A stretch of DNA of 25,453 nt. It comes from JANXVY01 sp038329675. Lineage in GTDB: Bacteria > Pseudomonadota > Alphaproteobacteria > Rhizobiales > Hyphomicrobiaceae. Each line of letters begins with the position of its first letter. The stretch's first letter is position 1. The notes under the pieces are model-generated. The model was not told the origin of the DNA. It made no database searches and saw only the letters and a list, made by a program, of their open reading frames with translations. A program made the translations under genes and the position numbers. Shown piece by piece: positions 7,556 through 15,882 of this stretch. The stretch covers positions 1 to 25,453 of the forward strand of contig JBBQNE010000033.1 of assembly GCA_038329675.1 (NCBI GenBank). The letters run 5' to 3'.

Positions 7556-8284
7556 TTACCAGTGGCCGCTGCGAACCGGTGCCCATACCGAACGGCCGCG
7601 TTCGACGAGCACGTTATGATGCTGGACGCCCATGACTGGTGGGTGCTGGACAATGGTCTGCGATGCGGGTTGGACGACAACCGGCTGGTAGGCCGCTGCA
7701 TAAACGGGCGGCTGATAGACGTGGCGCATGCGAGCAGGGCTCGTTTGCACGGGTACGGTCATTTCGCGGTAGATCGCAGGTGACGAGACGGGAACCCGGC
7801 GGGCTGGCGATACGACGACGTTGCGCGCGATCGTCTTAACCTGGGCTGGAACGTGAACCTTGCACATCTGCTCCTCGCCATGGGGGCCAACGCGGCGCTC
7901 CCACCGAACGCCACCGGGGTGGGTCACGACCTGTTGATGGACGCGCTCGATCACGGCTGCTTGGTGCACATACGATACGCTAGCGGGCTTGACGAGTTGG
8001 CGACGCGTTACGTGGGCGAAGGTCGCGGGCACGTGCTCGGCGTGAACGCGGGCTGGCGCAACTTGATAACGATGCAGCCGGTTGACGACGATGGCTGGCC
8101 TGTGGACGACCTCCGTACGGCCCGGAGCAACGACAATTGGCCGCGCCACGGTCGCGTAACGGTCCGGCGTTCGGACCTTTTTGTAGCATTCAGCCGACGA
8201 TGGCGCGCATGCGCCGCCGGCCTGGGCGGCGGTGGCGCTGATGGCCGCCGCGCAAGCGGTAACGATAAGCAACTTGGTTTTCAT
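7556..8284 (-). CDS. Exported protein with degenerate ~24-residue Val/Pro repeats
   Basis: The start chosen is ATG at 8284 because it begins a clean signal peptide, MKTKLLIVTACAAAISATAA with cleavage after AQA; an upstream start at 8338 would bury it. The mature protein (about 220 residues) begins with a two-Cys segment (CAPSSAECYKKV). It then repeats a loose unit of about 24 residues, roughly (Y/F)xxVxRxxVVxPAxxxxVxxPA. Examples are YATVARPIVVAPGR, FAHVTRRQLVKPAS and VKTIARNVVVSPARR. It is rich in Val, Pro, His and Arg and ends in Trp. Similar exported repeat proteins occur in Hyphomicrobiales as far as I recall, all without known function. A periplasmic or cell-envelope location is likely. 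It is transcribed alone and ends in the terminator at 7493-7519. Confidence 0.8.
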   Translation of the reverse strand: MKTKLLIVTACAAAISATAAQAGGACAPSSAECYKKVRTPDRYATVARPIVVAPGRTEVVHRPAIVVNRLHRYQVAPARVHAEHVPATFAHVTRRQLVKPASVSYVHQAAVIERVHQQVVTHPGGVRWERRVGPHGEEQMCKVHVPAQVKTIARNVVVSPARRVPVSSPAIYREMTVPVQTSPARMRHVYQPPVYAAAYQPVVVQPASQTIVQHPPVMGVQHHNVLVERGRSVWAPVRSGHW

Positions 8285-8669
8285 GGTGTCCACCCAACTC
8301 GACGAGATCAAACGAAAGAACCGCGCGCGGCCAACCAACGCGGCAACCGCTTGACCCCTACTTCGACTGGAGGATGTTGAAATAAAACGAAAAACGTTCG
8401 CTGCCGGATGGTCGAATGGGAGCGTGGTTAATCGATCCGGTGGTCAGATCGCGCGTGTTAGGACGCGATTAGCGTTACTTACGCGCCATTTGTGCAAAGC
8501 GGCAGCCGGGGCATCATCAACGCTTCAACCAATGCTGGTGGCGCGGGCGAAAGATACAAAACGCGATCTATAAGCCCACGTCACTCGCTGCGTGTGGCGA
8601 ACGCTACCCCGTCGCTCTCATGCTACCGCAGGCTTATGCAACCACTGGCTTATGCGACCACTCGGCCTG
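8285..8669. other. 385-base region without a gene
   Basis: This lies between the start of the exported repeat protein and the stop of the lipoprotein gene, both on the minus strand. Open frames here are short, overlap each other and show no family features. The region should hold the promoter of the repeat-protein gene; an AT-rich stretch around 8380-8397 is the only hint. It also contains the tandem 16-bp repeat at 8631-8662. Confidence 0.45.
8631..8662. repeat. Two tandem 16-bp units downstream of the lipoprotein gene
   Basis: The units ggcttatgcaaccact (8631-8646) and ggcttatgcgaccact (8647-8662) differ at one base. The preceding 16 bases (8615-8630) match at 10 of 16 positions and may be an older copy. 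The array lies within 10 bases of the lipoprotein stop codon. Confidence 0.75.
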
Positions 8670-9173
8670 CTATTCGCCGTTGTTCCACTGCGCAAGGCTC
8701 TCCAAGACGCTGGGCCGACACGGACCCGCTGGACCCTCAACACCATCGACGGTCTGATCATTGCGCGCCTTTGGGAGTTCGTAGTTGATCCTACAGTATT
8801 CTTTTTGAGCGGCTGCTAACTTGGTCCGATCGACTTTCTTTGAGCTATCGAAGTCCCGGATGTCGGCGATTTGGCCATCTGGGACCGCATATTCGCCCGG
8901 CGTTGGCAGGTTGTTATTCAGGCCGGGCGGCAGAACCAAACCGGCGCGTGGTGCAACCTTGGCCTCTTTTTCAGGCCCCCCGAGACCAACTGCGGCGCCA
9001 ACGGTTTGGAATAGCTTGCCTTCCAGCGCGACATCGCCCGGCGCGCATCCAGTCAGGCTGACGGCCAAAACCGCAGTGCCAATCGCAGCTTTCGCGGCAG
9101 ATAGAAGCGCGCGGCGACGATGTTGGGAGAGCGCGACGATCATCATAAAGTCCCTGTGCTCGGCAACAGCCAT
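8670..9173 (-). CDS. Small lipoprotein following lspA (DUF3035/BamF-like position)
   Basis: The protein has a basic n-region (QHRRR), a hydrophobic stretch and the lipobox LTGC, so it should be lipidated and anchored in a membrane. The mature part contains APRAGLVLPPGLNNNLPTPGE, which resembles the proline-rich 'APLVVPP' stretch of DUF3035 (BamF-like) lipoproteins. The gene order ileS-lspA-DUF3035 is one I know from alphaproteobacteria and supports this reading, but overall likeness is weak. Two starts are possible: ATG at 9173 (AAGGTGG upstream, 15 bases after the lspA stop) or ATG at 9143 or 9146 with AGGGA just upstream; the later ones give a more usual signal length. It is probably co-transcribed with lspA, whose product would process it. 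Confidence 0.75.
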   Translation of the reverse strand: MAVAEHRDFMMIVALSQHRRRALLSAAKAAIGTAVLAVSLTGCAPGDVALEGKLFQTVGAAVGLGGPEKEAKVAPRAGLVLPPGLNNNLPTPGEYAVPDGQIADIRDFDSSKKVDRTKLAAAQKEYCRINYELPKARNDQTVDGVEGPAGPCRPSVLESLAQWNNGE

Positions 9174-9188
9174 GCCCCACCTTAGCGG

Positions 9189-9785
9189 CTAAGACGGCTT
9201 TGCGGCGTCATTGCGACTCGGTGAACTGATGAATGCATCATACAGCAAGCCCAAAACGCCAGCAACTATAGCAACATCGGCAATGTTGAAGACGTACCAG
9301 TTGTAGCCCCACGCGTGCAGCAGGAAAAAGTCGGCGACGCCGCCGAGCGTCACGCGATCGATCGCGTTGCCGATTGCCCCGCCGATAATCAGCGCGAGCG
9401 AAGCCGCCATGAGCCGGGAGCCGCCACCGCGCGCGATCCACACCCACATGGCGAGGCTGGCTACGAGTGCGAAACCGGCCAAAGCAAGTTGCCAGCTGTA
9501 GGATTTGCCATCGAGGAGTGAGTAGCTGATGCCCGTGTTCAACGTATAGACGAGGTCGAAGAACGGCAGCACGCGTACGCGTTGCTTTTGTTCGATGGCG
9601 TAAATCGTGATCATCCACCACTTGTGCGCTTGGTCGATGACCAGCACGGGAAGCGCGACCATCGCCGCGAGCGCTGAGTGCGCACCCCATAGCCATACCG
9701 CGCGAAGTGTTGGTTCATCGCGCGGTGGTCGGCTTGGTGTTTGAGCGTCAGTGCTCGATTGGCTTTTGTCGCGGTTAGCGCTCAC
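9189..9785 (-). CDS. lspA: Lipoprotein signal peptidase (signal peptidase II)
   Basis: LspA is the inner-membrane aspartyl protease that removes signal peptides from diacylglyceryl-modified prolipoproteins. The protein is 198 residues, slightly long because of a polar N-terminal tail of about 28 residues. It shows four membrane segments and the family motifs: VIDQAHKWW, NTGISYSLL (the NxGxxF region, here with Tyr in place of Phe), GGAIGNAIDR with one catalytic Asp, GVADFF, and FNIAD with the other. The start is GTG at 9785 with AGGGG six bases upstream. It begins 37 bases after the ileS stop, the usual ileS-lspA pairing, and is followed by a lipoprotein gene 15 bases on. Confidence 0.95.
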   Translation of the reverse strand: MSANRDKSQSSTDAQTPSRPPRDEPTLRAVWLWGAHSALAAMVALPVLVIDQAHKWWMITIYAIEQKQRVRVLPFFDLVYTLNTGISYSLLDGKSYSWQLALAGFALVASLAMWVWIARGGGSRLMAASLALIIGGAIGNAIDRVTLGGVADFFLLHAWGYNWYVFNIADVAIVAGVLGLLYDAFISSPSRNDAAKPS

Positions 9786-9822
9786 GTCCCACCCCTTCGC
9801 TGGACCAGTGTGCGAAATGACA

Positions 9823-12800
9823 TCATTCGGCGGCGCCCTGCGTGCGAGCTGTCCCCATTGATGTCGTTTTTAATGGGCTGCCGACGTGTGCGGCGTCAAA
9901 TTCGCGAACGGCTGCCGCATCGCGCTTTGACAAGTCGGGCAACGCTGGGTCTGCTCCCACGTCGTTCGTGTAGCGCCACGAGCGCGCGCATTTGTGGCCC
10001 TCGGCGGGTTTGAAAACCACGCCGACGCCGGTCACGTCGGTTAGCGTGAATGCGCCCTCAGGCGCTGCCCGCTTGATTAGCTTGACCGCAGACGTGATCG
10101 CGACCTCGGCGAGGTCAACGCCCTCGATCGCGTGTTGCAGGTCGGCGTTCGACACATAGACCTCAGGGGCTGCTTCGAGGCTGGACCCGATCCGTTTGCC
10201 AGCCCGCTCTAATTCAAGCGCGCCGGTGATGACGCGACGTACCGCGCGCACGCCGTCCCATTTTTCAGCAAGTTGATCATTACGGTAGAGTTGCAGCCCG
10301 TTGGGGAAGCCCGCCAAATGGATGGACGGGGCCGCGCCGGTGTTCCCAATCGTATTGGCGCGCATCAACCACGCTTCTTCGGCCGTGAACGACAAAATCG
10401 GCGCGAGCCAGCGCAAAACCGCATCGCAAATCACGTCAACCGTGGCGAGTGCCGCCTTGCGCTTGGCGCTCGATAAGGGCTCGCAGTAGAGCGTGTCTTT
10501 GCGAATGTCGACGTAGAACGCTGATAATTCCGTATTCATGAATTGCGATAGGACGGATACCACGCGGCGATAATCGTAGTTAGTGTATGCGGCGCGGATA
10601 TCGGTGTCGGCTTCAGCCAAGCGATGCAGCATCAGCCGTTCGAGGTCTGGCAACGCATCGGGTGCAGGTAACGGTGTGCCAGCATCGTGATGGGCAAGCA
10701 CACCCAGCATCCAGCGGATTGTGTTGCGCACCTTGCGATAAGCTTCGCCAGCGGTCTCGACAATTTTGGGCCCGAAGCGGATGTCGCCCGTCGTATCGGC
10801 AGACGCGACCCACAGGCGCAAAATATCAGCGCCGTTGGTTTTCATGACGTCTTGGGGCGACAACGTGTTGCCCTTCGACTTGCTCATTTTTTCCTCGCCC
10901 TTCTCGTCGAGGATGAAGCCGTGGGTGAGCACCACGTCATAGGGCGCGACCCCGCGCGTCCCGCAGCTTTCGAGCAGTGAGGATTGAAACCATCCACGAT
11001 GCTGGTCGGAGCCTTCAAGATACATCACGCGGTCATGGCCGCCAGCGTTGGCTCGGGTGATCCCTGCGAGGCCCGGAAACGCCTTGGAGTCTTCCAGCGT
11101 GAAGGCGTGCGTTGACCCGCTGTCGAACCACACGTCGAGAACGTCGTTGACCTTTTCCCATTTGGCCGGATCGTAGCCGAAGTGCGACAGAAACCGTTCG
11201 GCGGCGTCTGGCGCAAACCATGCGTCGGCGCCCTCGGCCGCGAACGCCGCGACGATCGCCTCATCGACGCGAGGATCGTGCAGAATGTCGCCATCGGCAT
11301 GCGATCCTGCCGCCGACGTGTGATCGGATTTGGCAACGAACACCGTGATCGGCACGCCCCACGCGCGTTGGCGCGACACGACCCAATCGGGCCGCCCTTC
11401 GACCATGGCGCGGATGCGGTTGCGGCCAGTGTCGGGCACCCACTCGGTGTCGGCAATCGCCGCCAGCGCGGTTTCTCGCAAGGTCGGCACGCGGTGGCCG
11501 TCGGCATCGCGCGCCTTATCCATCGCAATGAACCATTGCGGCGTATTGCGGAAAATCACAGGCTTCTTTGACCGCCACGAGTGCGGATACTGGTGCTTCA
11601 GGCGACCGCGCGCGATGATGTTGCCAGCGTCCGACAGCGCCTTGATCACGGCATCGTTGGCATCACCCTTGGAGCCGTCCTCCTTGAGGACGCGCTTACC
11701 CTCAAAGCCCGGCGCGTCCTTGGTCAGCACGCCGTCAGGACCGACCGTCCACGGGATGTCCGTGTTGATGCCGCGCTGGCGGAGCTTTGCTTGGTTCGTC
11801 GTCCATACGATGTAGTCGTCGGCGCCGTGGCCCGGTGCGGTGTGGACGAAGCCGGTGCCGGTGTCGTCTGTGACGTGATCGCCATCGAGGAGGGGGACCT
11901 CGAACGAATAGCCAAGCCGTCGAAGTGGGTGAGCGCACGTCAGCAGATCAAGTTCTGACGCTGGCACTTCGCCCAGTCGTGTGAAACCATCGGCCTCAAC
12001 CTTCGCCTGTTTCATGACATCGGCCGCCAACTTATCTGCGAGCACGTATTTGTCGCCGACCTTGGCCCAGTTGTTCTCCGGCGCAGCCGTCACCTCGTAG
12101 AGGCCATAAGAAATCTTGCGCGAAAACGCGATGGCGCGGTTGCCCGGCAGCGTCCAAGGCGTGGTCGTCCAGATTACGATAGATGCTTCGGGGTGTACCC
12201 ACTCAATGGCCGCTACTTTTACCGGTTCAACTGGGGCTGTCGAACCCAGTTCGCGACGGGGTCCAATCCCGGTCAGCCGGATCGGAAACTTCACCCAGAC
12301 CATCTCGCTCTGGTAGTCCTGGTACTCGATCTCGGCTTCGGCCAGCGCGGTGCGCTCGACGACCGACCACATCACGGGCTTTGAGCCGCGATACAGCAGG
12401 CCGTTGTTCTTGAACTTCAAAATCTCGCGCGCAATCGCCGCTTCGGCGGCAAAGCTCATCGTCGCGTACGGCCGCGCCCAGTCGCCGGTCACGCCAAGCC
12501 GCTGGAACTCCTCGCGCTGCACCTCGAGCCATTTTTGCGCGAACGCCCGGCATTCCTGACGGAACTCGATCACCGGCACGTCGTCTTTGTTCTTGCCTCG
12601 GGCTCGGTAGGCTTCCTCGATCTTCCACTCGATCGGCAGTCCGTGGCAGTCCCAGCCCGGCACGTAGTTGGCATTAAAGCCTGCCATCGTCTGGCTCTTG
12701 ACCACCAGATCCTTGAGAATCTTGTTGAGCGCGTGCCCAATGTGAATGTTACCGTTGGCGTAGGGCGGGCCATCGTGCAGCACGAACTTCGGTTTGCCAC

Positions 12801-12966
12801 GGGCTTCCGCGCGCAGCTGCTCGTAAAGCCCGATTTCGGCCCAACGTTTCAATAGCCTCGGCTCGAGTTCAGGGAGGCCTGCCCGCATCGGAAAATCGGT
12901 CTTGGGCAGCAGCAGCGTTTTGCCCCAATCCCGCGGACTGCTGGGTTGGTCGGTATCTATGGCCAT
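9823..12966 (-). CDS. ileS: Isoleucyl-tRNA synthetase
   Basis: This class I enzyme charges tRNA-Ile with isoleucine in the cytoplasm. HIGH is seen in GNIHIGHALNKILKD near residue 75, the editing-domain signature in TTTPWTLPGNRAIAF, and KMSKS in GEEKMSKSKGNTLS. The start is ATG at 12966, because GGAGA lies five bases upstream; an in-frame start at 13029 has no such site. That gives 1047 residues, slightly longer than many bacterial enzymes. At the C-terminus the usual zinc ribbon (CxRC ... LCxRC) is reduced to CARS and LSKRD, so three of four Cys are replaced. The gene is in the usual order with lspA. A weak promoter (TTGACG at 13046-13051, minus strand, poor -10) may lie in the 110-base gap upstream. 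Confidence 0.97.
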   Translation of the reverse strand: MAIDTDQPSSPRDWGKTLLLPKTDFPMRAGLPELEPRLLKRWAEIGLYEQLRAEARGKPKFVLHDGPPYANGNIHIGHALNKILKDLVVKSQTMAGFNANYVPGWDCHGLPIEWKIEEAYRARGKNKDDVPVIEFRQECRAFAQKWLEVQREEFQRLGVTGDWARPYATMSFAAEAAIAREILKFKNNGLLYRGSKPVMWSVVERTALAEAEIEYQDYQSEMVWVKFPIRLTGIGPRRELGSTAPVEPVKVAAIEWVHPEASIVIWTTTPWTLPGNRAIAFSRKISYGLYEVTAAPENNWAKVGDKYVLADKLAADVMKQAKVEADGFTRLGEVPASELDLLTCAHPLRRLGYSFEVPLLDGDHVTDDTGTGFVHTAPGHGADDYIVWTTNQAKLRQRGINTDIPWTVGPDGVLTKDAPGFEGKRVLKEDGSKGDANDAVIKALSDAGNIIARGRLKHQYPHSWRSKKPVIFRNTPQWFIAMDKARDADGHRVPTLRETALAAIADTEWVPDTGRNRIRAMVEGRPDWVVSRQRAWGVPITVFVAKSDHTSAAGSHADGDILHDPRVDEAIVAAFAAEGADAWFAPDAAERFLSHFGYDPAKWEKVNDVLDVWFDSGSTHAFTLEDSKAFPGLAGITRANAGGHDRVMYLEGSDQHRGWFQSSLLESCGTRGVAPYDVVLTHGFILDEKGEEKMSKSKGNTLSPQDVMKTNGADILRLWVASADTTGDIRFGPKIVETAGEAYRKVRNTIRWMLGVLAHHDAGTPLPAPDALPDLERLMLHRLAEADTDIRAAYTNYDYRRVVSVLSQFMNTELSAFYVDIRKDTLYCEPLSSAKRKAALATVDVICDAVLRWLAPILSFTAEEAWLMRANTIGNTGAAPSIHLAGFPNGLQLYRNDQLAEKWDGVRAVRRVITGALELERAGKRIGSSLEAAPEVYVSNADLQHAIEGVDLAEVAITSAVKLIKRAAPEGAFTLTDVTGVGVVFKPAEGHKCARSWRYTNDVGADPALPDLSKRDAAAVREFDAAHVGSPLKTTSMGTARTQGAAE

Positions 12967-13076
12967 TATTGTCTCCGGTGACGCCGCCTTGTAGACCGGG
13001 ACGGCCCCCGGTGGGAAGATCGCCAACACCGCACCAGATACCGCCCGTCAATGCTCGTTTTAATAACCGGGGGGCT

Positions 13077-13859
13077 TCAGTCCCACGAGGGTGCGGGAGG
13101 GCCGCCAGCGTAGGGGCCGCACCACCAGTCAAGGAACGGCTTGGTCTCCTCACTTGCCCAACTCAGCTGGCTTCGCGCATCGAACCGTTCGTCGATAAAA
13201 TCAAGTGTTGGGCCATGCAGTGCCTCAGCCAAACCGGGCGTATCGAGGGCCCGTTGTAGGAGAGGGTCGGGGGTTTTGGGCACGTCAGTCCCGGCAACAA
13301 TCGTTGACGCGACAAGTCCGTGCATGCCCTTCATAAGGGCGGGTCCGTCACGGCCCGTGGTCGAGGCCAGTCGGATTGTCTCGACCATCGTCACGTTCGG
13401 CGCCCAAACCGCAACGGGCCGTGCCGTATCCCCGATAAGTCGCCCAGCTGCTTTGGCCTTGGCCCACAGCGCCATCGAACTGTCGAACCACAATCGAGGC
13501 GGACCATGACCCGCCGAGGTGTAAATCGCTTCAAGGGTGTCTCCATGCGACAGCCACGCCTCATCGCCCTTGGTTGCAATAGCGTCGAGTTCGGCCCGCC
13601 GTGCCGCGTATTCAGGATGGTCGGCGAGTTCCATCACATGCAGAAACCCGGCCGACGTGAGCTTGTCGGTTGAATGAAAATGGATGAACTTACAATCGAA
13701 TGGCGCCATCAGCCGGTAGACACTGGCGAACGCATCAGCCTTGCGTACATGCGGCGGGGCATGGGCGTGCCACAGGTCAATGCCCATCTCAGCCAGCGCC
13801 TCGATCTCCCACATCGACATTGTAACAATCCAATTTTTAGGCGCAGTTAAAAAGTCCAA
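13077..13859 (-). CDS. Protein of unknown function in the pterin-like/GT/methyltransferase cluster
   Basis: I do not recognise a family. The frame starts with TTG at 13859 (260 residues; stop codons lie just upstream). ATG at 13820 or 13814 would remove 13-15 residues; none has a good Shine-Dalgarno. No signal peptide or membrane segment is seen, so it is likely cytoplasmic. The N-terminal part is histidine-rich: LWHAHAPPH at about residues 29-37, then FIHFHSTDK near 60, which could bind metal. Other visible stretches are HVMELADHPEYAARRAELDA and a Trp-rich end (FLDWWCGPY). It starts 27 bases after the methyltransferase stop and precedes ileS by 110 bases, which suggests co-transcription with the cluster. 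Length and codon use match the neighbours, so it is a real gene. Confidence 0.7.
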   Translation of the reverse strand: MDFLTAPKNWIVTMSMWEIEALAEMGIDLWHAHAPPHVRKADAFASVYRLMAPFDCKFIHFHSTDKLTSAGFLHVMELADHPEYAARRAELDAIATKGDEAWLSHGDTLEAIYTSAGHGPPRLWFDSSMALWAKAKAAGRLIGDTARPVAVWAPNVTMVETIRLASTTGRDGPALMKGMHGLVASTIVAGTDVPKTPDPLLQRALDTPGLAEALHGPTLDFIDERFDARSQLSWASEETKPFLDWWCGPYAGGPPAPSWD

Positions 13860-13886
13860 TGAGGTTTATCAACCGTCCCAAACCCA

Positions 13887-14768
13887 TCAATCCTCGCCGA
13901 AGTCCGAGATCATGTTTGAGCCCGGCAGCGCCAGCGTGTCGGTGTGGCCGACCTCGGCGCCGGTGAACCGTCGCGATAGCCATTTGTCAATGTCGGTGGC
14001 GGCGACGTCTTTGGTTTCGCGCACAGCGGCGGCAAACCCCGTTGCGAGTTCGGCAATGAGGGGCGCGTCATCGGGCGCCTTTAAAACCCACGGGCTGTCA
14101 CCCTCGCTGACGAGGTAGCCGAAGGCGCGGAACGATCCACCCAAATGCTCGGGCGCCAGCGGGCCAGCCGAGACGCCAAAGCCTTTGTCGGTCATCTGAT
14201 GGCCAACGAACGCTGCCCGTAATTGCTGGTCGAGGGGTCCGCGCGGAGCCCACAATTGGATGCCGTTATAAGTGAGCACCGTGTAGAACGCCGCCCGCGT
14301 TTGCGCGACGGATTTGGCAAATCGGCGAATGAAAGCTTCCGACGCAAGATCGAACAATGCCGACGCCGTAACCAGATCGGGTCGCTCGTCGGCGCCAGTC
14401 GGCAAGACCGTTTCGAGGTCGGTCATCAGGTTGGTCTGCTTGAAGGTGACCTCGATCGAGCGTGAGCCTTGCGTCAGAGCTAAGCCGCCGCCGGGCGTCG
14501 CACTTGCCGCATCGGCCCACCGCGAAAGTTCGACGCGGGCGGCAGCGAGCAACCGAGCGTCAAAGTCAACAAGCGTCCAAGATTGGCGATCGGGCAACAA
14601 CGGCGCCGTGCCCCGCAAATTTGACCCGGTGCCACATCCAAGGTCGACGATCCGCAGGCGATCGCGCTGCAAAAAATACGAGCGCAACGTATCGGCAACT
14701 TGAGCATCGCGCGAGCGATGGTCGGCGGCCTCGCGCAACGCGAGCCATTCGGGCGAAAAGCCACTCAT
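13887..14768 (-). CDS. Class I SAM-dependent methyltransferase
   Basis: The 293-residue protein has the Rossmann-type SAM-binding motif I IVDLGCGTGSN at residues 40-50, an acidic motif II (WTLVDFD), and a motif IV-like DLVTASALFDLAS. Its C-terminal half is family-specific (LTYNGIQLWAPRGPLDQQL) and may bind the substrate, which I cannot name. The start is ATG at 14768, with GAGG about ten bases upstream. It follows the glycosyltransferase gene by 55 bases and precedes the unknown gene by 27, all on the minus strand, so it probably works on the same product. It is cytoplasmic, with no membrane segment. The enzyme class is clear; the acceptor could be a small molecule or the glycosylated product of the neighbouring enzymes. 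Confidence 0.88.
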   Translation of the reverse strand: MSGFSPEWLALREAADHRSRDAQVADTLRSYFLQRDRLRIVDLGCGTGSNLRGTAPLLPDRQSWTLVDFDARLLAAARVELSRWADAASATPGGGLALTQGSRSIEVTFKQTNLMTDLETVLPTGADERPDLVTASALFDLASEAFIRRFAKSVAQTRAAFYTVLTYNGIQLWAPRGPLDQQLRAAFVGHQMTDKGFGVSAGPLAPEHLGGSFRAFGYLVSEGDSPWVLKAPDDAPLIAELATGFAAAVRETKDVAATDIDKWLSRRFTGAEVGHTDTLALPGSNMISDFGED

Positions 14769-14823
14769 TGGGTCGAACCTCGCTTAGTCATTCTAGTCGC
14801 AGTTTGGGTGGCACTTCGGCCTG

Positions 14824-15882
14824 TCAAGGTTTGAGCCCCATCACTACGGCGGCGATCCGGCGCGTTGTCTCAGTCCACGGCGGCAGCGTGCGGCCGTTGT
14901 CCCACGAGGCATCGGCAAGGCGAATGCGCAATCGCTTGTCGCGTAAGACCTTGTCGATGGCCGCTGAAAGGGCGGCCGCATCGCCGGGCGCGACTTTTAA
15001 GGCTGCCGCATCGGGCACGGTCTCGGCAGCCGCACCCCCCGTCGTCGTCACGATTGGCAATCCGCGCGCCATGGCTTCGGCCAGCACCATGCCGTAGCCC
15101 TCAAACAGAGAGGGCAGCACGAACAAGTCGGCCGTCTCGTAAAACCGGTGGAGCGTCGCTGGAACTACCGTCCCGGCAAGGCGAACGCGGTCGGCGAGCC
15201 CGCGCGCGATGATTTGCGCTTCAAGCATTTCGACCATTTTTTCATCGCGATCGGTTGCGCCGCAAATCGTCGCCCGCCAGTCGTAGTCGGTCAGCGGCGC
15301 GAGCGCATCAATCAAAACGTTGTAGCCTTTGCGCGGCGAGACAGCGCCCACTGACAGAATTTGATAGGGCGTGCCAGTGCCGGTTGCCCTCGTGGCCGGG
15401 TCAGTGCCGGGTTCAGCGACCGTAATTGAAGGCATCGGCACGCCGAAGTCTTTGATCAAGATGCGTTTGATTGCGCCGCTCGTCACAATGACATGGCGCG
15501 CACGCTGCAGAGCCGCGCTCTCAGACTGTTTCAGGGCATCAGCACGGCTCGGCTCGAGGCCAGCTTCGAGGCTCAGTGGGTGGTGGATCAGCGCGATCAG
15601 CGGGGCCTTAATCGCATCGAGTCGGTCGGCTGGGATCGCACCGAGCGCCAAGCCGTCGACCATCAGCGCGGCATGTCCTGGCGCGGCGGCGAGCAACCTC
15701 ACCGCTTCGTCCAGGTCGGTTGGTGTCGGGGCCGGGAACGAGCCCGGCAAGCGTATCACGGTCGGTTCGACGCCGTAGTCGGGTAGCATCTGGATCACGC
15801 GGCGGTCGTAGGCATACCCCCCCGTTGGCAGGTCGAGGTCGCCCGGGATCGCGAACGATAGCGTCCGAGGTCCAATTTTCAC
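14824..15882 (-). CDS. GT4-family glycosyltransferase
   Basis: The 352-residue protein has the GT-B fold pattern. The N-terminal acceptor domain contains DLPTGGYAYDRRVIQML, the middle has the donor-domain start QILSVGAVSPRKGYNVLIDA, and the EX7E-type motif is FEGYGMVLAEAMARGLP. The donor is probably a nucleotide sugar. The N-terminus is short and lacks a membrane anchor, so it is cytoplasmic or peripheral. The start is GTG at 15882 and overlaps the stop of the upstream pterin-synthase-like gene by four bases (GTGA), which points to translational coupling and a shared pathway. The acceptor is unknown. GT4 enzymes include sucrose-synthase-like, lipopolysaccharide and small-molecule transferases, so the family alone does not decide. 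Confidence 0.9.
   Translation of the reverse strand: MKIGPRTLSFAIPGDLDLPTGGYAYDRRVIQMLPDYGVEPTVIRLPGSFPAPTPTDLDEAVRLLAAAPGHAALMVDGLALGAIPADRLDAIKAPLIALIHHPLSLEAGLEPSRADALKQSESAALQRARHVIVTSGAIKRILIKDFGVPMPSITVAEPGTDPATRATGTGTPYQILSVGAVSPRKGYNVLIDALAPLTDYDWRATICGATDRDEKMVEMLEAQIIARGLADRVRLAGTVVPATLHRFYETADLFVLPSLFEGYGMVLAEAMARGLPIVTTTGGAAAETVPDAAALKVAPGDAAALSAAIDKVLRDKRLRIRLADASWDNGRTLPPWTETTRRIAAVVMGLKP

Noticed and set aside
14462..15097. Plus-strand open frame of 211 codons opposite the methyltransferase and glycosyltransferase
   Set aside because: It is antisense to two clear enzyme genes and Arg/Ser-rich; a shadow frame.
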